Assembly: GCA_905478185.1 (NCBI GenBank)
Contig: CAJQHO010000030.1
Coordinates: forward strand, 1 to 33,737
Length of the DNA stretch: 33,737 nucleotides
Reading direction: 5' to 3'
From: an uncultured Flavobacteriales bacterium
GTDB lineage: Bacteria > Bacteroidota > Bacteroidia > Flavobacteriales > BACL11
Position numbers and translations under genes: made by a program. Each line of letters begins with the position of its first letter. Position 1 is the stretch's first letter. The notes under the pieces are model-generated. The model made no database searches, was not told the DNA's origin, and worked only from the letters and a program-made list of their open reading frames with translations. This document shows positions 20,374 through 27,289 of the stretch, in pieces.

Positions 20374-21660
20374 ATGGAAAAAAAAGCAGAGTTACATTAT
20401 GAAGGGAAAGTATTTGAACTTCCAGTGGTTACAGGAACAGAACTAGAAAATGCGCTAGATATAAGCAAGTTGAGAGGGCAGTCTGGATTGGTTACTTTGG
20501 ATAGAGGATTTAAAAATACAGGCTCTTGCGAAAGTGCAATTACTTTTTTAAATGGTGAAGAAGGAATTTTAAGATACAGGGGGTATTCAATTGAAGAATT
20601 AGCAGAAAAATCTTCTTTTTTAGAAGTTTCATTTTTACTTATTTATGGTGAACTGCCAACTTCTGAGGAGTTATCAAAATTTACTAATGATATTGATAAG
20701 CATACTTTAGTTCATGAAGATGTAAAATCAATTTTAGACGGATATCCATCAAAGGCTCACCCTATGGGAGTGTTATCTTCTTTGGTTTCTGCTTTAACTG
20801 CATTTTATCCAAAATCATTAGATCCTAATAGATCACAAGAACAAATTAACGGAACAATTATTCGTTTCTTAGCAAAACTTCCAACTCTTGCAGCTTGGAG
20901 TTTTAAAAATAGAATGCGTCAGCCAATTGTATATCCACAAAACGGATTAATGTATACTGAAAATTTCTTGCACATGATGTTTTCATTACCAACAAATGAT
21001 GATAAGGTTAATCCTGTAATTTCAAAAGCACTTGATAAATTACTTATTCTTCATGCTGATCATGAGCAAAATTGTTCTGCATCAACAGTAAGAATTGTTG
21101 GCTCATCTCATGCTAGTTTATATGCTTCAGTTTCAGCTGGTATTGCAGCACTTTGGGGACCGCTTCATGGTGGTGCTAATCAAGCAGTAATTGAAATGCT
21201 AGAAGAAATTAAAGCAGATGGAGGAGATGTAGGTAAATATATTGCAAAAGCAAAAGACAAATCAGATTCTTTTAGATTGATGGGATTCGGGCATAGAGTT
21301 TACAAAAACTTTGACCCAAGAGCAACAATTATTAAGAAAGCTGCTGATGATGTTTTAAAAGAACTTGGTGTTAGTGATCCTGTATTAGATATCGCAATGG
21401 AATTAGAAAAAGTTGCATTAAATGATGAGTATTTCAAAGCAAGAGGATTGTACCCTAATGTTGATTTCTACTCAGGTATCATTTATAGAGCATTAGGAAT
21501 TCCGACTGATATGTTTACTGTAATGTTTGCAATTGGAAGATTGCCAGGTTGGATTGCACAATGGAAAGAAATGAGAGAAAATGGAGAGCCAATCGGGAGA
21601 CCAAGACAAGTTTATACTGGTGCTACTGAAAGAGCATATGTAAACATGGAAAACAGATAA
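20374..21660 (+). CDS. gltA: Citrate synthase
   Basis: Citrate synthase condenses acetyl-CoA and oxaloacetate at the entry to the TCA cycle. The 428-residue product is the length of the large, hexameric Gram-negative type. The catalytic triad is His265 (GPLHGGANQ), His307 (GFGHRVYKNFDPRA) and Asp364 (NVDFYSGI), each in its standard motif. A second conserved histidine cluster occurs at LHADHEQNCSAST (226-238). Position after eno puts glycolytic and TCA enzymes on one transcript. A strong hairpin terminator follows. Confidence 0.99.
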   Translation: MEKKAELHYEGKVFELPVVTGTELENALDISKLRGQSGLVTLDRGFKNTGSCESAITFLNGEEGILRYRGYSIEELAEKSSFLEVSFLLIYGELPTSEELSKFTNDIDKHTLVHEDVKSILDGYPSKAHPMGVLSSLVSALTAFYPKSLDPNRSQEQINGTIIRFLAKLPTLAAWSFKNRMRQPIVYPQNGLMYTENFLHMMFSLPTNDDKVNPVISKALDKLLILHADHEQNCSASTVRIVGSSHASLYASVSAGIAALWGPLHGGANQAVIEMLEEIKADGGDVGKYIAKAKDKSDSFRLMGFGHRVYKNFDPRATIIKKAADDVLKELGVSDPVLDIAMELEKVALNDEYFKARGLYPNVDFYSGIIYRALGIPTDMFTVMFAIGRLPGWIAQWKEMRENGEPIGRPRQVYTGATERAYVNMENR

Positions 21661-21678
21661 TTTTTGATTAATATTTTT

Positions 21679-21708
21679 AAAAAGGAAGTCATTTGGCTTC
21701 CTTTTTTT
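21679..21708 (+). terminator. Rho-independent terminator after gltA
   Basis: A 12-bp stem begins AAAAAGGAAG (21679-21688) with TC, closes on an ATTT loop (21691-21694), and returns as GGCTTCCTTTTT. The pairing includes one T-G wobble, and the 3' arm merges into a seven-T run (21702-21708). This is the strongest hairpin terminator in the window. It ends 11 nt before the ATG of the next gene. Confidence 0.88.
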
Positions 21709-21719
21709 ATTTTTGGCAT

Positions 21720-23441
21720 ATGGCTTACAAATCTTTACAACAATGTGTTTCTGATTTAGATAAAAAAGGAGAACTTCTCAAAATTTCTGATGAGATAAAT
21801 CCTGATTTGGATATGGCTTCTATTCACTTAGATGAATTTGCAAAAGGAGGTAAGGCAATTATTTTTGAAAACATTAAGGGAAGTAAATTTACTGCTGTAT
21901 CTAATCTGTTTGGAACTTTAGAAAGAAGTAGATTTATGTTCCGGGATAGTTTGCAAATTGTAAAAGATTTAATTGATTTAAAAACTAATCCTATTTCTGT
22001 TTTAAATAATCCAGCAAAAGCTATTTTCACTGCTTTAAATGGAATTTATGCTCTTCCCAAAAAAGTTAGGTTTAAAGGGTTTAATGAAATTCAAATTGAA
22101 GATTTACCTCAGATAAAATGTTGGAAAGAGGATGGAGGTGCATTTATTACTTTACCTCAAGTATACTCTGAAGATGTAGACAATCCTGGAATTATGAATT
22201 CCAATTTAGGAATGTATAGGGTTCAACTCTCAGGAAATGATTATGAGTTAAATAAAGAAGTAGGTATGCATTATCAAATTCATAGAGGGATTGGAGTGCA
22301 TCAGAAAAAGGCAAATAAAAAGGGAGAACCTTTAAAAGTTTCTATTTTTATTGGAGGTCCTCCATCTCATACTTTTGCGGCTGTTATGCCACTTCCTGAA
22401 GGAATGAGTGAACTTTCCTTTGCAGGGGTTTTGGGTAAGAGAAGGTTTAGATATTCCAAGAAAGATGGTTATACTATTTCTGCAGATGCAGATTTTGTAA
22501 TTTGTGGAGAACTTCATGAAAATGAGACTAAACCAGAAGGCCCTTTTGGAGATCATTTAGGTTATTATAGTTTGAAACATGATTTTCCAGTTTTAAAAGT
22601 TCATAAAGTTTATGCAAAAGAAAATGCCATTTGGCCTTTTACAGTTGTGGGTCGCCCTCCTCAAGAGGATTCCCAATTTGGGGCATTGATACATGAAATT
22701 AGTGGTAAGGCAATTGAGCAAGAAATTCCAGGGTTGAAATCTGTAAATGCAGTAGATGAAGCAGGAGTTCATCCTTTATTGTTAGCGATGGGAAGTGAAA
22801 GATATACTCCTTACAACCCAACTAAACAACCCCAAGAATTATTAACTATTGCCAATCATATTTTAGGAACAGGACAAATGTCCTTAGCCAAATATGTATT
22901 TATTTGTGATGAGGAAAATGCACCAAATGTGAATGATGAAAAAGAATATTTTACTCACTTTTTAGAAAGAGTAGATTGGAAAAGAGATTTTCATTTCCAA
23001 ACCAAAACTACAATTGATACTTTGGACTATAGTGGGGATGGCCTGAATGAAGGTTCAAAAGTTGTGGTTGCTGCAGCTGGAGAGGTGAAAAGAAAATTAG
23101 CTGCTATTTTACCAAATATTGATTTGCCTAATGGATTTTCTAATCCTAAATTAGTGAGTAATGGAAACTTAGTGCTAGACGGAAAAGGAGATGTGAATGA
23201 TTTGATTGCTAGTTTAGAAAAACAAAATGTGGAAGGAATAGCCCTCCTTACTTTAGTAGATGATTCTACTTTTGTAAGTGAGGATTTCTCTAATTGGTTG
23301 TGGGTTACTTTTACACGTTCCAATCCTGCAAACGATATTTATGGATTACATTCTGAGAATAAAAATAAACATTTTTCTTGTTCTATTCCTATAATTGATG
23401 CCAGAATAAAAGCGCATCATGCTCCTATTTTGGAGAGGTAG
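21720..23441 (+). CDS. UbiD-family prenyl-FMN decarboxylase
   Basis: UbiD enzymes reversibly decarboxylate aromatic or unsaturated acids using prenylated FMN made by UbiX. The 573-residue product shows the family signature EGPFGDHLGYY (273-283), the metal/cofactor segment NLGMYR (162-167), HRG at 188-190 and Glu264 in ICGELHEN. By analogy with UbiD/Fdc, Arg167, Glu273 and Asp278 form the catalytic triad and Asn162, His188 and Glu264 bind metal and phosphate (inference). I chose the ATG giving MAYKSLQQC; a TTG at 21693 in frame lies inside the preceding terminator hairpin. No ubiX is in the window, and ubiquinone synthesis is not expected in Bacteroidota, so the substrate is open (menaquinone side pathway or aromatic acid). 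The 3' end overlaps the opposing helicase gene by 17 nt. Confidence 0.93.
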   Translation: MAYKSLQQCVSDLDKKGELLKISDEINPDLDMASIHLDEFAKGGKAIIFENIKGSKFTAVSNLFGTLERSRFMFRDSLQIVKDLIDLKTNPISVLNNPAKAIFTALNGIYALPKKVRFKGFNEIQIEDLPQIKCWKEDGGAFITLPQVYSEDVDNPGIMNSNLGMYRVQLSGNDYELNKEVGMHYQIHRGIGVHQKKANKKGEPLKVSIFIGGPPSHTFAAVMPLPEGMSELSFAGVLGKRRFRYSKKDGYTISADADFVICGELHENETKPEGPFGDHLGYYSLKHDFPVLKVHKVYAKENAIWPFTVVGRPPQEDSQFGALIHEISGKAIEQEIPGLKSVNAVDEAGVHPLLLAMGSERYTPYNPTKQPQELLTIANHILGTGQMSLAKYVFICDEENAPNVNDEKEYFTHFLERVDWKRDFHFQTKTTIDTLDYSGDGLNEGSKVVVAAAGEVKRKLAAILPNIDLPNGFSNPKLVSNGNLVLDGKGDVNDLIASLEKQNVEGIALLTLVDDSTFVSEDFSNWLWVTFTRSNPANDIYGLHSENKNKHFSCSIPIIDARIKAHHAPILER

Positions 23442-24651
23442 GGTTATTCTTTTTCTTAAAATTCCTCCACTGTTTTTTCTTCTTGTTTTTAGGTTGCATT
23501 TTGTATTCAGGCCCTTTTTCAAACCCTTTAGGTAATTCTAATTTAGGAACCTCTTTTTCAATAAGCTTTTCAATGTCTAAAAAATTACGGACCTGTTGCT
23601 GATTGATAAAAGTAATTGCTTCACCAGTTCTGTCAGCACGAGCAGTACGCCCAATTCTATGAACATAATCTTCTGCATCATGAGGTACTTCATAATTTAT
23701 CACGAGTTCAATGCCTTTTATATCAATTCCTCTTGATAAAATATCGGTAGCAACTAAAATTCTAATTTTCTTATTTTTAAAATCTCGGATGGTTTCTTCT
23801 CTTTGTTCTTGGTCTAATCCTGAGTGCATTTCAGATGCTCTCATTCCAGCTTTGTTAAGTGTTTGTTTTATTTCCTTCACACTTTTTATACTAGAAGCAA
23901 AAACTAAAACATGACTCAAATCTTTTCCTTTTGCGCTTAATATATCTCTTACTAATTTCACTTTGTGCTTATCATGTACCATATAAGCATTTTGAGTAAG
24001 TCCATCAGCAGGTTTGGAAATTGCCAAACTAATACTTTCCGGATTTGTTAAAAGTTTGTTTGCTAACTCCCTTATTTTAGGAGGCATAGTTGCCGAGAAT
24101 AATAAATTTTGTCTGTCTTGCGGAAGCTCTTTAGAAATTTTCATGATATCATCATAAAACCCCATATCTAACATTCTATCAGCCTCATCCAAAATAAAAT
24201 GTTTTACCCCAGAAGTATCAAAATAATCAAAATCCAAATGTGCCATTAATCTTCCTGGAGTGCAAATAATAATGTCAGCGCCTTTTTTTAGCGCTTGTTT
24301 TTGGTTGTCATATTCTATCCCTGTTCCTCCACCATAAATAGGATAGGAAGATGAGTTTGTGAAATAAGCAAAACCTTCAATTTGTCTATCAATCTGTTTA
24401 GCTAACTCTCTTGTAGGAGCAATAATTATAGTATTGACTTTATTTGTTTGCTTAGTCTTTGTAAGTTTATCCAAAATTGGTAAAACAAAAGCTGCTGTTT
24501 TTCCTGTTCCTGTCTGTGCACAAGCTATTAAATCTTTTCCTTTTTGTATAGTTGGTATTGCTTGTATTTGTATTGGGGTAGCTTCTTCAAATCCCATCAT
24601 GTCTAACCCCTCTTGAAGTTCGTTCCCGAACTTAAATTCTGTAAATTTCAT
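23425..24651 (-). CDS. rhlE: DEAD-box RNA helicase, RhlE-like
   Basis: An ATP-dependent RNA helicase, probably acting in ribosome assembly or RNA turnover. The 408-residue product has all core motifs in order: the Q-motif region with FEEATPIQIQAIP, motif I AQTGTGKT (45-52), Ia PTRELA, Ib TPGR, II DEAD (155-158), III SAT (186-188), and VI HRIGRTAR (331-338). RLMAHLDFDYFDTSGVKHFI and the short length place it near RhlE. The C-terminal tail is basic and low-complexity (KNKKKKQWRNFKKKNN), as expected for RNA contact. It lies 40 nt behind an interrupted membrane-protein frame on the same strand. Its last 17 nt overlap the end of the converging UbiD gene. Confidence 0.95.
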   Translation of the reverse strand: MKFTEFKFGNELQEGLDMMGFEEATPIQIQAIPTIQKGKDLIACAQTGTGKTAAFVLPILDKLTKTKQTNKVNTIIIAPTRELAKQIDRQIEGFAYFTNSSSYPIYGGGTGIEYDNQKQALKKGADIIICTPGRLMAHLDFDYFDTSGVKHFILDEADRMLDMGFYDDIMKISKELPQDRQNLLFSATMPPKIRELANKLLTNPESISLAISKPADGLTQNAYMVHDKHKVKLVRDILSAKGKDLSHVLVFASSIKSVKEIKQTLNKAGMRASEMHSGLDQEQREETIRDFKNKKIRILVATDILSRGIDIKGIELVINYEVPHDAEDYVHRIGRTARADRTGEAITFINQQQVRNFLDIEKLIEKEVPKLELPKGFEKGPEYKMQPKNKKKKQWRNFKKKNNPTSPK

Positions 24652-24691
24652 TCGGTAAATATACTAAAAGCTAAATTGATACTTCATTTTA

Positions 24692-24829
24692 TTAAAGCAG
24701 TATTTCTTTGATGTATTCTACCATTATTCCAAGGGAAATCCAAATAGGAAAATGAACAAAACTGATGATTCCTTTCCAATGTTTTTGGTTGCTTAAATAA
24801 GTGTAATCCCAAAGTCGAATTCCAAATTT
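24692..24829 (-). pseudogene. In-frame 3' continuation of the membrane protein after a TAA
   Basis: Reading on in the same frame past the stop at 24832-24830 gives KFGIRLWDYTYLSNQKHWKG, then a hydrophobic segment with FVHFPIWISLGIMVEYI, ending KEILL before TAA at 24694-24692. This is 45 residues of plausible protein: the RLWDY motif and a last membrane segment, as seen in relatives of the upstream protein. The two parts together would make about 132 residues with one internal TAA. A nonsense mutation or a base-call error are the simplest explanations; read-through cannot be judged. Confidence 0.7.
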
Positions 24830-25090
24830 TTATAAGGGATATCCTACTAAAATTTCAATCATCCATACCCAAATAGGATAGGACAAATACCGGATTATAT
24901 CATTAGAGATAAGTGTTTCTACTAAATCAAAACCATAGGATAATCCAAAAGCATAAATTGGGAACATCCAAAGGGAAGTATGTCCAATTAGGGTAATTCT
25001 CTTTTTTGTGAAAAGGTCGAAAAAAGCAGTAAACCCTATTTCTGCACAGATACCAAACATTCCCCAAAATAAGACTTCTGAAATATGCAT
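24830..25090 (-). CDS. Small membrane protein, truncated by an in-frame stop (CmpB/PF06541-like)
   Basis: The 86-residue open part begins MHISEVLFWGMFGICAEIGF and has three hydrophobic segments at about 5-25, 38-55 and 66-85. HTSLWMFPIYAFGL and the following VWMIEILVGYPL resemble the putative ABC-transporter type IV permease family (CmpB, PF06541), judged from memory. The conserved Trp-Asp-Tyr motif and last segment lie after the stop, so this product would be incomplete. Its ATG overlaps the ALDH stop by one base (TAATG), pointing to coupled translation in the fatty-acid unit. Function is not known. Confidence 0.6.
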   Translation of the reverse strand: MHISEVLFWGMFGICAEIGFTAFFDLFTKKRITLIGHTSLWMFPIYAFGLSYGFDLVETLISNDIIRYLSYPIWVWMIEILVGYPL

Positions 25091-26460
25091 TACTCTAAAA
25101 GGAATTTAAGAATTTTCTTCTTTAATTTTGTAAAAGGAGTGTATTTTATATTGGGTTCAAACCAGGAGGTTTTGTGCAGAATACTTTTATAATGGGTGAA
25201 AGTGTCAAATCCTGCTTTAGAATGATAATTCCCAATTCCGCTTGCACCCACACCCCCAAAAGGTAAATTGGGGTTAGAAAGATGAACCAAGGATTCATTA
25301 ATTGCACCTCCTCCAAAAGAGATTTCGTGCAGTATTTTTTGAATTGTTTTTTTGCTTTTGCTGTAAATATATAAGGCAAGTGGTTTTTCTCTTTTCTTTA
25401 CTTTTGCAATCACTTCATCTAGGTTTTCAAAGGTAATAACTGGGAGTATGGGTCCAAAAATTTCATCTTGCATTATGTTGTCCTCAAAACTAATGTTTTG
25501 CAAAAGGGTAGGAGCAATACTTCTGTTTTCTATGATTGTTTTCCCTCCATAATAAATTTTATCAGTAGGAATTAGTTGTTTCAATCTGTTAAAATTCTTC
25601 TCATTTACAATCTGAACATAATTTTCATTTATGTTTTCGCTAAGAGGATAAAATTCCTGAATTTCCTTTTTGAGTGCTTCTAATACTTTAGTTTCTATCT
25701 TTTTTTCTACTAACAGATAGTCGGGGGCAATACAAGTTTGTCCTGCATTTAAGAATTTTGCCCAAACAATTCGTTTTGCAGTTATCTTAATATTACAATC
25801 GGCTAAAACAAAAGTTGGACTTTTTCCTCCTAACTCTAAAGTTACAGGGGTTAAGTTTTCTGCTGCTGCTTTGTAAACTATTTTACCCACAGGTGTACTT
25901 CCTGTAAAGAAGATTTTATCCCATTTTTCTTGGAGTAATTCAGTGGTCGTTTCCACTCCTCCTTCTATTATGCAAAGATGTTTTTTATCAAAATTAGAAT
26001 TGATAAGTTCTGCTAATATCTTACTTGTATTGTTTGAGATTTCAGAAGGTTTTATCACCACAGTATTTCCTGCAGCAATTGCTGAAATAGCAGCAATTAA
26101 AGAAAGTTGATAAGGGTAATTCCAGGCAGAGATAACCAAAATAGTCCCTAAGGGTTCAGGGATTATATAACTTTTGGCTGGGAAGTTCGCAAGATTGGTA
26201 CTTACTCTTTTTTGTTTACTCCATTTTTTTAGGTTACGAATTGCATCATTCAATTCGTTATAAATAAGGGATAGTTCCGTAAGGTAAGTTTCAAACTCTG
26301 ATTTTTTAAAATCAGTATAAATTGCAGTATAGAGTTTTCCCTCATTTTCTTTTAAAATGAGTTTTAACTTTTTTAAAGTTTCAATTCTGAGAGTAACCTC
26401 TTTTGTGGAGTTAGCATTAAAGAAACTCTTTTGCTGATTTACGATTTTCGGGATAACCAT
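25090..26460 (-). CDS. Aldehyde dehydrogenase, class 3 (fatty aldehyde type)
   Basis: NAD(P)-dependent oxidation of aldehydes to carboxylic acids. The 456-residue length and lack of the N-terminal extension of classes 1 and 2 fit the ALDH3 group. Asn114 (SAWNYPYQL), Glu209 (TLELGGKSP) and the nucleophile Cys243 (NAGQTCIAPDY) are in place, as are FTGSTPVGK and DEIFGPILPV. The C terminus ends in a Lys- and Leu-rich stretch (TKLKKKILKFLLE) that might associate with membrane, as in eukaryotic fatty aldehyde dehydrogenase; this is inference. It starts 18 nt after the SDR and overlaps the next gene by 1 nt, so it probably oxidises long-chain aldehydes made by the SDR. Confidence 0.93.
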   Translation of the reverse strand: MVIPKIVNQQKSFFNANSTKEVTLRIETLKKLKLILKENEGKLYTAIYTDFKKSEFETYLTELSLIYNELNDAIRNLKKWSKQKRVSTNLANFPAKSYIIPEPLGTILVISAWNYPYQLSLIAAISAIAAGNTVVIKPSEISNNTSKILAELINSNFDKKHLCIIEGGVETTTELLQEKWDKIFFTGSTPVGKIVYKAAAENLTPVTLELGGKSPTFVLADCNIKITAKRIVWAKFLNAGQTCIAPDYLLVEKKIETKVLEALKKEIQEFYPLSENINENYVQIVNEKNFNRLKQLIPTDKIYYGGKTIIENRSIAPTLLQNISFEDNIMQDEIFGPILPVITFENLDEVIAKVKKREKPLALYIYSKSKKTIQKILHEISFGGGAINESLVHLSNPNLPFGGVGASGIGNYHSKAGFDTFTHYKSILHKTSWFEPNIKYTPFTKLKKKILKFLLE

Positions 26461-26478
26461 TTTTCAAATATAAACTAA

Positions 26479-27282
26479 TTATTTTCTACCTCTAAATTCT
26501 CCCATTGTTTTATAGATTCCCATAATACTTCCTGCAAACCAATCAAACACATCTACCGACATAAAGGCTTGACCGAAACGGGTAAAACGATAAATCCACC
26601 CAGCAATAGTAATGATTTTCTTGTTCTTCTCTATTGCCTTAATAATGGTTAGTGCAGTTGCTTCTGCCTCCAAAATAGGGATGCGAGACTGTACTCCATC
26701 AAACATTCCAGTATTAATATAGTAGGGGAGGATAGTCGTAACTTGAATATTTTTTTGGAGTTGTTTCATCTCCAAACGCAAACTGTCCGACCAAGCAAAT
26801 ATTGCCCATTTACTTGCTGCATAAACTGACATTTTAGGGTTAGCAACTAAGCTAGCTGAGGATGCTATATTACAAATGTGTCCCGCATTTTCTGTCATCA
26901 TTTCGGATAAAAACTGATTGCAAATATGCATAGGAGCAGAGGTGTTAATACTGAAGGTTTTTTCAATTTCAGTTGCATTGTGCTCATGAAAATATTTTCC
27001 TACAACTATACCTGCATTATTGATGAGTACATCAATATTTCCATGTTCTTTTTTAAGTTTTTGTGCAGTTGTTTCTATTTCTTGAAGATTAGAAATATCA
27101 ACCAAATTAGCAAAAATATTTCCTAAAGGACTTAACTCCTTTAGTGTGTTTCCAATGTTCTCAGTATTAATATCCCAAATAATAACTTTTGCCTTACGCT
27201 CTAAAGATAAACGACTCATTATTTTTCCAATTCCGGAAGCTCCTCCCGTAATAAGTATGGTTTTATTTTTGAGTTTGGTCAT
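26479..27282 (-). CDS. Short-chain dehydrogenase/reductase, SDR16C/retinol dehydrogenase-like
   Basis: A classical SDR that would interconvert an alcohol and an aldehyde or ketone using NAD(P). I start it at the ATG at 27282 (267 residues, MTKLKNKTILITGGASGIG); the longer frame begins with a TTG inside the preceding gene and is unlikely. The cofactor motif TGGASGIG is at 12-19, an acidic Asp37 at the end of beta-2 suggests NAD(H), NNAG is at 88-91, and the catalytic residues are Asn113, Ser141, Tyr154 and Lys158 (YAASK). The GHICNIASSAS arrangement resembles SDR16C enzymes acting on long-chain or retinoid alcohols. It lies 7 nt after the acyl-CoA dehydrogenase and 18 nt before the ALDH. Confidence 0.9.
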   Translation of the reverse strand: MTKLKNKTILITGGASGIGKIMSRLSLERKAKVIIWDINTENIGNTLKELSPLGNIFANLVDISNLQEIETTAQKLKKEHGNIDVLINNAGIVVGKYFHEHNATEIEKTFSINTSAPMHICNQFLSEMMTENAGHICNIASSASLVANPKMSVYAASKWAIFAWSDSLRLEMKQLQKNIQVTTILPYYINTGMFDGVQSRIPILEAEATALTIIKAIEKNKKIITIAGWIYRFTRFGQAFMSVDVFDWFAGSIMGIYKTMGEFRGRK

Positions 27283-27289
27283 TTTATTT

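Noticed and set aside
21693..21719. Upstream TTG start for the UbiD gene
   Set aside because: It would place the first nine codons inside the terminator hairpin and T tract after gltA; the ATG at 21720 gives the normal family N terminus.
24652..24691. Possible promoter before the helicase (TATATTTA on the - strand)
   Set aside because: It departs from the TAnnTTTG consensus in the last base and no TTG is correctly spaced upstream; the helicase may simply be read from the fad operon.
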